Shown here: positions 6,799-16,249 of the stretch, piece after piece
Numbering within the stretch: the stretch's first letter is position 1
How the letters are laid out: every line of letters begins with the position of its first letter
Virus record (IMG/VR): IMGVR_UViG_3300024262_000321
Coordinates: 1-20,077 of that record
Reading direction: 5' to 3' (one strand)
Source of the DNA: a virus
DNA: 20,077 nucleotides
Made by a program: the position numbers and the translations under genes
Notes under the pieces: model-generated
Database searches by the model: none
Seen by the model: the letters and a program-made list of their open reading frames with translations, nothing else
Told to the model about the DNA's origin: nothing

Positions 6799-9402
6799 TT
6801 AAAAATTGTCCCAAAAATCAAACACATCACCCATATTTTTTCTACGGGTAGGATACAAATAATTACTTATTGGTCTTGTAATCCCGAATTGATTTATCAT
6901 AGATTTCTTAAATCCTTTTGTTGGTTCTCCTTTTTCTACCGACTGAACCAATCCTTCCGCTAAATCCATAACCGTTCCAAAAGCTGGACCCATTATAGCT
7001 GAAGATAATTGACCAAATTCTGCACTTTCCCATAAATCAAGAGCTAATCCAAATGTTCCAGCATTTGCTATGTTATTCCAATATCTATCCCAAGCTCTTG
7101 TTGGTCTTTTTGAACCAGTCAATATTGAACGAACATCTGAAACAACCTCTCCAGTCATTGGAAAAACTAATCCCAAAATACCCAATGTTCTCACCACTCC
7201 AGCTACATTTTTTTGTGCCATTTGGGTAAAAAGATGGTCCTTCACAAAAAGTGCTTGATTGTAAGCATAATTCTTAAATTGAAAAAGAACCTTACCTTCA
7301 GGAGATGAAGCAAATGCAGGCAAATACAATGGTTCTGATAAGAATTGAGTTTTAGTGGTAAAAATATTAGCAGCTATTAATAATTCTTTCTCAACCAATG
7401 CTCCTCTTTGTAATGCAACAACCGGAGAAATACCCAATTCCTCTAATCGTGCCATCAAAATACCATTTTGAGGACTATCTTTTAATCTATTAAAAGTATT
7501 TTCAGCATATTTTATTCCAGCATTAGCTGATACGGTTCTGTTAAAAATTTCTGTCCAAGTAAATCCAGTATGTTTTAAAAGATTAGTGGCAAAGTTAGAA
7601 CCACCAACATACGATAATTGTTGATTAATAACACTATTTAAAGTTGCTCCACTTCTTAAAGCTCTCTGAACACCCTTATCAGTGAAAGCAGATTGCAACC
7701 CATATGCCAAAGAACCTAAATCTGAACCCAATAAAGTATTAAGACTCTGCCCTAAGTTAGAAATAGCTGCAAAGCTTAATTTTGGAGTCTGTGTTGTTCT
7801 TAATATAGATGAAACTTGAGTCTTAAAAGAACTACCTTTCACCTGACCAGTAGCAGTTCTTACTAAATCATCAGCTAACTGTAAAGTTTCTAATCCTTCA
7901 GATTTACCAATTTTAGAAATTAAATCATTTAAAACCTCACCACCAACACCAAATTGAGCAACTGATTCTGTTCTCGCAATAGCATCTAAAAAATATGATG
8001 GTAAAACTCTACGAGGGTCTGGGTCAAAAAATGGCCAATTTAAAATACGAGCACGCTCTAATGGGCCATATTGCGGTAATTTTGGTAAATCCTTTTGTAA
8101 AAATTGTTGAAATGCTTTAGCTTCAGCTTCCGCTAAATTATTTGCTTGACCACTCTTAACAAGATGATTTAAAAATGGTCTTATTCCCTCACTTATTGCC
8201 CTTTTTCCACTTCTTACATACTGGGCCCAACTCTCTAAAACTTCACCTGCCTCTGAAACAGTCCTAAAAGCTTTTTGTTTAAACACAGCATTTTGTAAAA
8301 TATCTCTCCTTAAAGATTCTTTAACTCCAGTCTGTAAATAAATTGTTTCTTTTTCGGCAATAGTCTTTGTTTTAGATAAAGCAATCTTCTCACTTGATGA
8401 CAATACTATCTTGCTGGCAGGAGGAGTTATCTGAGGAAAATAATTTTGTCTTTTTCCACCGGGCAATAATCCAGCATTAGAAGCACTTTCAGCCACATCA
8501 TCTAATGCCCTTCTACTAAGTTCGGCAGCTGCTTTATTGCCTTCATTCGGCATTGCTTTGCCAGTCAAAACATCTAATAAACTGTCGTCTGCTTTCCAAG
8601 CCATTTCAGCAGACATTATAGGTTGTCTCTTTTTTAAAGGAACTAAACTTCGCTTTTCCATTAAACCAACTTCACCCATTTCATCTGCCAAATTACCCAT
8701 TCTAAGTCTTGTTTCTTGACTGGCTGCTTTAAACTTTTTAACAATTTCTTTCCCTTCATCACCGAGAGCTTCAAGACGATTCATAACCCGAGCTAAAGGA
8801 TTATGTTTGCCAAGTTTAACTTTCTCTGAAACTTTACTCTTAGCCCAACCAAAAAGCTTACCACCAGCTTTAAATGCACCATAAGTAACACCACCTAAAA
8901 CAGCACCAGTAATCCCACCAGTTACTCCTCTTGCAATAGACTGTTCTATACTTTTACTTTCTGATAATGCCTGACTTGTTCCAAATGCAAAGCCGGTCAA
9001 TCCGCCATTTACAAAAGCTGACAAAACTGGAGCTCCTTTTAGTGCTTTAATTTGTGCACCCGGAGCAAACCATAAAAGAGTTCCAGCAACATCACCAACA
9101 ATCTTACTCGTAGAAGGACGAGAACCGATTTCTTTTTCCAACTCATTAGCTAAATCAACCCAAGGACCACCACGGGCTCTTAATTTTTCTACATCAGTTC
9201 TTGCACCTCTTATTTCAGGAAACCACTCAGCAATATCTTCCCCAAAACCAATAGTTGATTTGAATAAACTTTCTTTTATTACCTGCATTCCCCCTTGTTC
9301 TCGCTGCTTCAAATACCATACTGGTTCATTTCTATCAACTGATGGCAATGGAAGTTCTGCGGCTTCTTGAAATTTCCATTTTTTTTCAGTTTCAATTACC
9401 AT
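6799..9402 (-). CDS. large internal virion/ejection-type protein (867 residues)
   Basis: The largest gene in the window. After a polar N-terminus (1-95) come hydrophobic glycine-rich segments (about 100-185: GDVAGTLLWFAPG, GGLTGFAFGTSQ, GVTGGITGAVLGGVTYGAF) that could insert in membranes. A long helical region follows, and the C-terminal part (about 680-867) has the pattern FQFKNYAYNQALFVKDHLF then LGILGLVFPMTGEVVSDVRS and NYLYPTRRK at the end. Such C-terminal domains occur in large phage internal or polyvalent proteins. Located between portal-side genes and the capsid module, it is likely carried in the virion and released with DNA to help cross the host envelope. No lytic transglycosylase motif is visible. 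A tape-measure function is an alternative, though the compact coiled-coil repeats expected there are absent. Confidence 0.6.
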   Translation of the reverse strand: MVIETEKKWKFQEAAELPLPSVDRNEPVWYLKQREQGGMQVIKESLFKSTIGFGEDIAEWFPEIRGARTDVEKLRARGGPWVDLANELEKEIGSRPSTSKIVGDVAGTLLWFAPGAQIKALKGAPVLSAFVNGGLTGFAFGTSQALSESKSIEQSIARGVTGGITGAVLGGVTYGAFKAGGKLFGWAKSKVSEKVKLGKHNPLARVMNRLEALGDEGKEIVKKFKAASQETRLRMGNLADEMGEVGLMEKRSLVPLKKRQPIMSAEMAWKADDSLLDVLTGKAMPNEGNKAAAELSRRALDDVAESASNAGLLPGGKRQNYFPQITPPASKIVLSSSEKIALSKTKTIAEKETIYLQTGVKESLRRDILQNAVFKQKAFRTVSEAGEVLESWAQYVRSGKRAISEGIRPFLNHLVKSGQANNLAEAEAKAFQQFLQKDLPKLPQYGPLERARILNWPFFDPDPRRVLPSYFLDAIARTESVAQFGVGGEVLNDLISKIGKSEGLETLQLADDLVRTATGQVKGSSFKTQVSSILRTTQTPKLSFAAISNLGQSLNTLLGSDLGSLAYGLQSAFTDKGVQRALRSGATLNSVINQQLSYVGGSNFATNLLKHTGFTWTEIFNRTVSANAGIKYAENTFNRLKDSPQNGILMARLEELGISPVVALQRGALVEKELLIAANIFTTKTQFLSEPLYLPAFASSPEGKVLFQFKNYAYNQALFVKDHLFTQMAQKNVAGVVRTLGILGLVFPMTGEVVSDVRSILTGSKRPTRAWDRYWNNIANAGTFGLALDLWESAEFGQLSSAIMGPAFGTVMDLAEGLVQSVEKGEPTKGFKKSMINQFGITRPISNYLYPTRRKNMGDVFDFWDNF

Positions 9403-9403
9403 T

Positions 9404-10783
9404 TTATTCTGTTATTCCTCTAAATATTTTTTTACCTTTTTCAATAACCCTTCCTACATCATAACCTCGCCTTGCAATCCAGTCTGGCGAAGATGTTTTA
9501 GCAGAATCTATTGCTCCTTGTTTTGCTTCAGTCATTGTCGCCTCTGGATAACGAAACTCTTGTGGTTTAGGAGCAAGTGGGCTTGAAACCATACTAACTC
9601 CACCCATTTCAGCTCCACCAACACCAGAAAAGAATGATTCATCAATAACTCTTGGTTTTCCTGATTCATCAAAACCAGAATTTTTGGATATAAAATCTGG
9701 GTGAGCTAAAAAGAACCTATCATCAACATCTGATGGATTTCTACCAATTTCCTCTAAATACCTTTTTAGCGTATCAGCATCTTTTGCTTTCCATAAAGTA
9801 AAACTCTTATCATAAAAATAATAATCTCCTTTTCCATCTTTTAACACACTTTCAGGTGGTAAATTATAAAAATCAAATGGAACAGCAGATAATGGAAACT
9901 CCTGTCTTTCTTGTTTTAATCCAGCTCTGGTCTCCTCACCTAATAATGCCTCAAGTGATTCTCCTACAAAAGTTCCTATTCCAGCTAATATTCCTTCTCC
10001 ACTTTGTTTTAAAATTTTATCATTTTCATCATAATCAAAAGTTATACCACCAAGATTGCCTTGTTCTACTCCCTTTGCATCATAAGTATTTAAATAAATT
10101 GGCAATCTACCATATCGTGAATCAGTTTTTGTATAGCCAGTTGGAACACCACTAAGACTATCTGCCCTTTGAATATCTAAATTCACAATAGACCCATTTT
10201 GTGGATTAGTTTTAATAAAAACACCATAAGCGTCTGGATTTACTGGACCAGCAAGATTAGTAGTCGGGTCAGTCTGCATATAAGAGTAAGACAAATCAGC
10301 TAAAGTTTTAAATCTATTATCTAAATCTTCTTTATAATTCAAAAGTGCATCTGGCACATCATATCCTTTTGGCAAATTTTCTAATGCTTTATCAAACAAT
10401 CCACCAAAATCTTCTAAAGCTAATTGATAAATAGAGGTTAATCTAAAAATTAATTGAGAAGGATTATCTTTATTATCCTTAGTTGCCTCTAATGCTGTTT
10501 TTTGTAAATCATAATTAAAAAGAGTCAAGTCATTATTGGCTTTCTCAATTTTAGTTTCCAATTTCAAAACCTTATTCTGATAATCAGCAATTTTTCCAGC
10601 AACACCAACATCGTCTGAATATGGAGCCAGTAAATTAATAGCTTCAAGATAAATATTGGGGTTTGAAACCTCCCCATATTCATCAGTATTGGTTTTGATA
10701 TAATTGTCAGCCATCTTTTTCGTCTCACTCATTATGGTATTCGTGGGACGATATTTTGTAAATCCGAACATCTTTTTAGCCAT
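9404..10783 (-). CDS. hypothetical virion protein (459 residues)
   Basis: It starts at an ATG at 10783 and ends one base before the next gene, so it clearly belongs to the operon. The N-terminal third is helical with a probable coiled coil (KIADYQNKVLKLETKIEKANNDLTLF spans it), the middle has beta-type segments (GRLPIYLNTYDAKGVEQ, GKGDYYFYDKSFTLW), and the C-terminus is Gly/Ser/Pro-rich with a basic end. I do not recognise a family or any catalytic motif. Its place between the LysM protein and the 867-residue protein suggests the three form an internal core or ejection set, or a head-tail connector set; this is inference from order. Confidence is high that it is a gene, low on role. Confidence 0.6.
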   Translation of the reverse strand: MAKKMFGFTKYRPTNTIMSETKKMADNYIKTNTDEYGEVSNPNIYLEAINLLAPYSDDVGVAGKIADYQNKVLKLETKIEKANNDLTLFNYDLQKTALEATKDNKDNPSQLIFRLTSIYQLALEDFGGLFDKALENLPKGYDVPDALLNYKEDLDNRFKTLADLSYSYMQTDPTTNLAGPVNPDAYGVFIKTNPQNGSIVNLDIQRADSLSGVPTGYTKTDSRYGRLPIYLNTYDAKGVEQGNLGGITFDYDENDKILKQSGEGILAGIGTFVGESLEALLGEETRAGLKQERQEFPLSAVPFDFYNLPPESVLKDGKGDYYFYDKSFTLWKAKDADTLKRYLEEIGRNPSDVDDRFFLAHPDFISKNSGFDESGKPRVIDESFFSGVGGAEMGGVSMVSSPLAPKPQEFRYPEATMTEAKQGAIDSAKTSSPDWIARRGYDVGRVIEKGKKIFRGITE

Positions 10784-10784
10784 A

Positions 10785-12422
10785 TTATTGTGGAATAATT
10801 AATTTAGTTCCTATTTGTAATTTCCTTGCAGTTTCTTCTGTAAATATCTCACCCTTTTCAGTCTTTAACTCTTTCCACCTTGACCAATCTTGTAGATATT
10901 GTTGAGAAATGCCAGATAATGTTTCACCAGCTTTCACAATATGAATCTTTGGTTCTGGCTTTGGTTCTACTGGTGTAACTGGCTCAACAGGTTCCTCAAC
11001 CTTCTCAGTCACAGGCACTGCACCCTCCTTTCTAATTTGTTCCTTTTTCTCAGCAACTTCTTTTTCTAATTGAGCTTTCTTTTCCTCTAATGGCGGAACC
11101 TCAACAACTTGTTCTAACACTTCTGGTTCTATTGGAGGAGTAATTAATTTTTCATATTCTTCTTCCGGAGTAGTTCCTCTTTGCTCAGCCAAAACCTCGG
11201 CTGTTGTTCTAAGAGCAACATCTTTAGCTGGAATAGTAGATATTTGCCTATAATATAAATCACTCACATAAGCAGCAGTATTAATACCAAACTTCTCTTG
11301 AAGACTTTTAAGACCAGCAAATCCTTTATCGTAATCTCCAGAATATTCTGCATCAGCCATAATAGCTTTAGCAGTTTTATCAATAGCATCTACCAAAGAA
11401 CCAATGCGATAATTTTCTATATTATTTAAATAACTTGCAAACTCACTTTTTTGAGCAAGGTTTTTATAATCTTGGTCAATGGCAGCAATCATAGATAATG
11501 GCACATAACCAAAATCACTCATTGCTGAAGTTCTTAAAGTTTTATCTTTAACTTCTTTTGAAAATTCTAATAAAAAGTCTTTAAATTCACCACTACCAGA
11601 ACCAGAAATATATGCCTCTCTCTGATGAGTCCAAAATTCTTGTTCTGATGCCCAATTTTGGCCATCAATATTAATAACAGATGTAGTATCAGCGTCAGCA
11701 ATAGCACCTCTAAGTAAATCCAATTTCTCCATAGCTGTTGCCCCGTCTTTCATCACCTTGAAATCAAAGTCGTGAAACTTTTGTTCAGTATTTAATTTAA
11801 CTTTTTGAGAATTTAAAGTCTGTATTTTAATATCTAAAAATGAAACCATTTCCTCATCACCAACAGACAAAGCTTCATTTCTCTTAACATTTACTTCAGA
11901 TAAAACTTTTTCTATGACAGATATACTGTCGTCTTTTTCAGCCAAAGTAATTTTATTTTTTAAAGCATTAACATCTGCTTTATGTTTTTCTATTTTTGCA
12001 TTAGAAATATTCTCTGAAATTTCAGCTCTCATCTCAGAATCAGTTTCCTCACTTAATCTCCTTCCCAATAAATCAATAAAACTGTCACTACTAATTTTAC
12101 CTTGTTTAAGTTCGGTATAAGAATCTAAATATTCTTTTCTTAACTTTTCAAATCTATTTAATTTTTTCAAAGTTCCAAGTTCGCCTTTAAGTTCAGAAAG
12201 AAAATCAGCATCAGGATATGTCTTAATTTTTTCTTCTTCAATCTGATTCTTACGATAACTCATTTGGTCTTCATAAGAAAGAGCTTCAGAAATTACCCTG
12301 CTTTGAAATTCCATTTCTTTAGAAAGCTGAATCCTTTTGCGAGAAGAATCAAAATTTTTTAATCTCGCCTTGATTACATCTTCTAAATCCAGTATGAAGT
12401 CTATTTTTCGTTCAACGGCCAC
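10785..12422 (-). CDS. coiled-coil protein with C-terminal LysM domain
   Basis: A 545-residue protein starting with GTG (an AAAGG stretch lies about ten bases upstream). Residues 1-230 are strongly helical and coiled-coil-like, rich in Glu and Lys. A Pro/Glu/Val-rich linker runs from about 425 to 494. The last 50 residues are a LysM module (HIVKAGETLSGISQQYL... to KLQIGTKLIIPQ), which binds N-acetylglucosamine chains in peptidoglycan. No hydrolase domain is attached, so the protein probably anchors or guides to the cell wall rather than cutting it, as would suit a virion protein used during entry. It abuts the next gene and follows the HNH gene by two bases. Its order next to other candidate internal proteins supports virion location. 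Confidence 0.75.
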   Translation of the reverse strand: MAVERKIDFILDLEDVIKARLKNFDSSRKRIQLSKEMEFQSRVISEALSYEDQMSYRKNQIEEEKIKTYPDADFLSELKGELGTLKKLNRFEKLRKEYLDSYTELKQGKISSDSFIDLLGRRLSEETDSEMRAEISENISNAKIEKHKADVNALKNKITLAEKDDSISVIEKVLSEVNVKRNEALSVGDEEMVSFLDIKIQTLNSQKVKLNTEQKFHDFDFKVMKDGATAMEKLDLLRGAIADADTTSVINIDGQNWASEQEFWTHQREAYISGSGSGEFKDFLLEFSKEVKDKTLRTSAMSDFGYVPLSMIAAIDQDYKNLAQKSEFASYLNNIENYRIGSLVDAIDKTAKAIMADAEYSGDYDKGFAGLKSLQEKFGINTAAYVSDLYYRQISTIPAKDVALRTTAEVLAEQRGTTPEEEYEKLITPPIEPEVLEQVVEVPPLEEKKAQLEKEVAEKKEQIRKEGAVPVTEKVEEPVEPVTPVEPKPEPKIHIVKAGETLSGISQQYLQDWSRWKELKTEKGEIFTEETARKLQIGTKLIIPQ

Positions 12423-12424
12423 CG

Positions 12425-12946
12425 TTATTTACCTTTTGCTCTACCTTTATAATTGTCAGTCAATTTATGACAATCTTCGCAGAGCGTAAGGCCATTACTT
12501 AATATAAACCTTAATTTCGGGTATTTAACCCACGACTTTTTATGATGAGCAGTTAAATAAACTTTGTTTGCTCTACACCCCTGACAAACATAGTTATCTC
12601 TTTCAAACACTTTCTTTCTCCACTTAATATATTCTACCGAATAATATCCTTCTTTGTAAAATCTTGAACTTCCCCCTTTCCAATTCGGGTGATTTTTCCC
12701 TTTTGGAAACGAATATGCTTTCGGAGATTTCGGCATTTTCTTTAATTGCTCTATATTACTTGGCATTTTTCCTATTCTTGATTTTTGATAACATTTTCTT
12801 GAACAAAATTTCGCAATATCTTTCCGATAAAAATAAATTTCAAATTCTTTACCACAACCTTCACACTCAACTTCTACTTTAGCATTCTTAAAAGCATTTT
12901 TCTTCCCTAAATTTATTTTATGTCCTTTTTGAAATCCTTTTGCCAT
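12425..12946 (-). CDS. free-standing HNH homing-type endonuclease with zinc finger and NUMOD3-like motif
   Basis: A 173-residue protein. Residues 28-52 form a zinc-finger pattern (C28, C31, C48, C52). Residues 80-92 (FPKGKNHPNWKGG) match the NUMOD3-type DNA-binding motif common in homing endonucleases. The HNH domain follows: C121-x2-C124, HH at 134-135, N151, and C156-x2-C159-H160 at the end. It is expected to make site-specific double-strand or single-strand cuts and to spread as a selfish gene. It sits between the portal gene and the LysM gene, with a gap of 15 bases to the portal stop, splitting the usual late gene order. The composition is Lys-rich, slightly unlike its neighbours. No intron structure flanks it, so it is free-standing. 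Confidence 0.85.
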   Translation of the reverse strand: MAKGFQKGHKINLGKKNAFKNAKVEVECEGCGKEFEIYFYRKDIAKFCSRKCYQKSRIGKMPSNIEQLKKMPKSPKAYSFPKGKNHPNWKGGSSRFYKEGYYSVEYIKWRKKVFERDNYVCQGCRANKVYLTAHHKKSWVKYPKLRFILSNGLTLCEDCHKLTDNYKGRAKGK

Positions 12947-12961
12947 TTCTTTTAATCATAA

Positions 12962-14725
12962 CTATATTCCCCGAGATGCTCTTTGACTAATCGCACCACC
13001 CTGACTAATGGGTGCCTGTTGCGGCACTTTTGGTGCTGATGCCGGTAATTCTTCTTCAGCAGTTCTACCAGCTCCGCCTTCTGCTTCAGTCAACATTGGC
13101 CCTTGTGCTGGACCACCTCCAACCCGAGCAGCCATCATCTCTGCCATCATTTGTTGCACTTGCATTCTAAAAGCTGGATTTCTTGAAATTTCTATCATCA
13201 AACTTGTATCGTCCCACTCTCGCTTCATAATCTTTAATTCTTCTTTTGGAGAAGGAATACCAAGATTCTTCATTGTAGTATATTGAGACTGAAGCTTCAT
13301 ATTAAACTTGTTAATTTCCTCAGTAATATTACGAATCAAAATTGATGGGAAGAAAATATCAGTCTTATAATAACCCTGAATAATTTGTTTTGAATCAGGA
13401 ACATAAAGTTCTATTAACCTTAGGATATGACCATTTAATTTTTTCAAAGCAACCTTCCAATATTGCTGTTTTCCTTTTACTTTATTATTTACTCCTTGCA
13501 TTAAAACTGATAAAGCTCTACCAGTTGCTTTTGCTGTCATTGCAGAACCGTGAAAAATTTCTGAAATCATTGAAATATGATGAATGTCCTGTTTTCTTGT
13601 CGTTTGATAATTTTCAAAAGGAGCAGTGGACTGACCCATTGGGTCTGGAAAAATTCTATCCTCTGGACCAATTTTAATCATTTGTGCCTGACCAGCTTCA
13701 TATTCTATTGGTGCTGACTCACCAGAATAGAAAATATGAGGAATAGCAACCTGATTAATTTTTCCTCTGGTAGCAGCAGCTGCCTCATTATACTCAACCT
13801 GAGGGTCTAATATATCTTCAATGTCAGAAATTCCCCAAGGACGAGTTGAATGAGAAATATTTTTGACAAAAATTCCGGGTATAAATCCCCAATTATGTTC
13901 TACAAAATCTAACACTTTATTATCAACCATTGCCATCAGAAAACGAGCATTCCAAAAAACTTTTACTGTGGAAAAAGAAGCACCAGTTTCCTGAGTAGAA
14001 CTAACATCACTTGCTAATGTTTTAATATCTCTCTTTTTCATTTGTTCCTGATAAATCTTTTCTGCCTTTTCTGTTGCCACACGATAATAAAGAATAAAAC
14101 CAATCATTTCATTATAATCTTCGTCAGCCCAAATAATTCTTACATTTTCTGGTTTTTTAATATTTTTAAATCTTATTCTTGGAATCTTAACCTTCTCAGT
14201 TATCTCACTACCCTCCTTATCTTTCTTACCAGTCTTTCTTGTGCCAACAAATTTCCATTCCACATAAGGACCAAAAATAAAACAGTCCCCCAGCAAACTC
14301 TGGTTTTGGACTGCCTCAGTAAAAACAACAGGAAATTCATTATCCTCTTTAACGGCTAATAAAATTTTCTCAACCTCCTCTGCTCGGGAAACCTCTAAAT
14401 CGTCATTATTGTCTCTTGGAGGAACATCATCTTCTGGAGATTCGTTGGCAAGAAAAGAGGTATAATTTAAAACAGTAGTCCGACAATAGTTATAAACTCT
14501 TGGTTGTATTCCATCAGCACGAGAAAAAGACCACTGGTCGCCATCAAAAAAATCACGCAAGATTTCGTATCCTGCAATTTTTTTACCAGTGCCAACCTTA
14601 TTTGCAATACCATTAAGACGCTGAGAAAAATCTGATTGAAGTTCAATGTCTTTTTGCGTAACATACGCTTTTAAATCATCTTCAGTAACAGTTATAGCGG
14701 TTAATGGATTTATTATTTGTGCCAT
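12962..14725 (-). CDS. portal protein
   Basis: A 587-residue protein directly downstream of the large terminase gene, the usual position and size for a portal, twelve of which form the ring through which DNA enters and leaves the head. Features include an N-terminal helical wing (about 60-75, EILRDFFDGDQWS), YNYCRTTVLNYTSFLANE that leads to the conserved portal core, acidic stretches, a central WGFIPGIFVKN...RPWGISDIEDILDPQVEYNE segment typical of P22-like and related portals, and a helical C-terminal crown ending in a Gly/Ala/Pro-rich tail. CCTCC rather than GGAGG lies six bases before the ATG. The family subgroup is uncertain; the portal role is well supported by order. Confidence 0.82.
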   Translation of the reverse strand: MAQIINPLTAITVTEDDLKAYVTQKDIELQSDFSQRLNGIANKVGTGKKIAGYEILRDFFDGDQWSFSRADGIQPRVYNYCRTTVLNYTSFLANESPEDDVPPRDNNDDLEVSRAEEVEKILLAVKEDNEFPVVFTEAVQNQSLLGDCFIFGPYVEWKFVGTRKTGKKDKEGSEITEKVKIPRIRFKNIKKPENVRIIWADEDYNEMIGFILYYRVATEKAEKIYQEQMKKRDIKTLASDVSSTQETGASFSTVKVFWNARFLMAMVDNKVLDFVEHNWGFIPGIFVKNISHSTRPWGISDIEDILDPQVEYNEAAAATRGKINQVAIPHIFYSGESAPIEYEAGQAQMIKIGPEDRIFPDPMGQSTAPFENYQTTRKQDIHHISMISEIFHGSAMTAKATGRALSVLMQGVNNKVKGKQQYWKVALKKLNGHILRLIELYVPDSKQIIQGYYKTDIFFPSILIRNITEEINKFNMKLQSQYTTMKNLGIPSPKEELKIMKREWDDTSLMIEISRNPAFRMQVQQMMAEMMAARVGGGPAQGPMLTEAEGGAGRTAEEELPASAPKVPQQAPISQGGAISQRASRGI

Positions 14726-14737
14726 TTATCGGGAGGA

Positions 14738-16249
14738 TTAAATATTATAAAATTTTTTTAATGAAAATGATTCAATCTTTTTTCCTTTTCTGTGTTTTTC
14801 CATATACCAAGCCAACATAGCCAACATCATCACCCAGTCCTGTTTAATTTTTTTGTCGTCAAGCTTATAGGTTGACAACTGTCTTTCAAGCTTTGGGAGA
14901 TAGTAACTCTTTAGTCCATTCATAGCAGATTCTGATTGATTTGTCAACTTACGCAAATTATTTCTCAATCTAAGCTGTAAATAAAACAATGCATCTTGTT
15001 TGTTCCCCTGTCCAAAAGCAATCGGTCTAAAACTTCTAAGCATTTTTTTAAAAATTACTCCACCCATTTCTGCAACATCAAGAACAAGAGGAGCGTCAAA
15101 AAACTGCAATACCAAATAAGTAGCCATTGCCATTAATTCAACCGGGTCTCCACCTGATTTTGACCAAGCGTGAACAACAAATGGATTTGCAAACTCAGTC
15201 ACATCTGCAACTCCTATTACTGTTTCATCTCCGCCATCAGCTACTCCCCAATCTACTACAACGACATATAATCTTTTTGTAGTCCCATCTTTCATAAACT
15301 CCTCTGGCTTAGATGGCATTGTATTTCCATTCCACATACCCTCTATCACATCTGGAGGAAACATTCTGTCAACTGAAGCCAAGAAAGCACCTTCAATCAC
15401 CTGATGATATTTCTGTGGAGAAAACTTTTTCAGTCTTGTTTTAAATTCATTCCTTTTTTCCAAAGGAATAAAAATATTTTCGTCATACAAACCCTTAATC
15501 AACAACCAATCAACAACACCTCCTTCCTTCATTGCTCTTTCAGCAGCAGTATAAAGATGATACCAGTATTGCTGTGATTTACCCATTTCGTCTGGAGTAG
15601 CAATAAGAACCACCCAACCAGAATACTTAGCAGTTCTGGAAAAAATACGAGCTCCCATTTCTTCCTCCAAGTGATGAGACTGCACGCACTCATCGTAAGT
15701 AATAGCAGCAAATTGTTTTCCAGCCAATCCTGCACCTTGGTCTGATGCGGTAGAAAGACAATAAGCTGAAGAATTATTAAGAAAATCAACTCTACCAAGA
15801 TTTTCATTCTTATTCTCCCAAAACCAAATTTTACAATCATTGATATATCTCTTGCCATCAAACTCCCAAGAAAATTCAGAATGCAAAATTTCCTCTATGT
15901 AATGCAAACATTCTGTTGCCTGACGAGAGATTGGAGAAATGTTTAAAGTTTCAAATCTGGCCTTTTCAATCATTTCTGGGTCACCGGCAAATCCTTTCTT
16001 ATAATAATTAAACCAAATATGAAGAACGGCCAAGGCAACGGTTTTACCAACCTGATTAGCTGTTGCAACCATCATCTGCTTATTGTATGGAACTGCACGC
16101 AAAAACCTTTTTTGAAAAGGGTTGAATGTTAGTCCCAAGAAATGTTCTCCAAAAAAAATTGGGTCGTCTTCACCCAGAGCTAACATCGCTTGGTCCAACG
16201 AGGACTGCCTTTTCTGCTCTGGCTTCAAGAATTCGGTTGATACTTTCAT
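14738..16249 (-). CDS. terminase large subunit (packaging ATPase and nuclease)
   Basis: A 503-residue protein with both halves of a large terminase. The ATPase part has Walker A TANQVGKT (residues 63-70), Walker B AAITYDE (D186, E187) and the coupling motif ATPDE (217-221). The nuclease part begins at VVVVDWGVADGGDE (D333) with a second acidic segment LVLDVAEMGG and a late KQDWVMMLAML, matching an RNase H-like fold. It drives DNA into the prohead through the portal and cuts the concatemer. The start at 16249 overlaps the small-terminase gene by 80 bases in another frame; an internal ATG at 16186 would shorten the overlap to 17, but the first 21 residues include plausible N-terminal sequence. 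Which one is used is not settled. Confidence 0.92.
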   Translation of the reverse strand: MKVSTEFLKPEQKRQSSLDQAMLALGEDDPIFFGEHFLGLTFNPFQKRFLRAVPYNKQMMVATANQVGKTVALAVLHIWFNYYKKGFAGDPEMIEKARFETLNISPISRQATECLHYIEEILHSEFSWEFDGKRYINDCKIWFWENKNENLGRVDFLNNSSAYCLSTASDQGAGLAGKQFAAITYDECVQSHHLEEEMGARIFSRTAKYSGWVVLIATPDEMGKSQQYWYHLYTAAERAMKEGGVVDWLLIKGLYDENIFIPLEKRNEFKTRLKKFSPQKYHQVIEGAFLASVDRMFPPDVIEGMWNGNTMPSKPEEFMKDGTTKRLYVVVVDWGVADGGDETVIGVADVTEFANPFVVHAWSKSGGDPVELMAMATYLVLQFFDAPLVLDVAEMGGVIFKKMLRSFRPIAFGQGNKQDALFYLQLRLRNNLRKLTNQSESAMNGLKSYYLPKLERQLSTYKLDDKKIKQDWVMMLAMLAWYMEKHRKGKKIESFSLKKFYNI

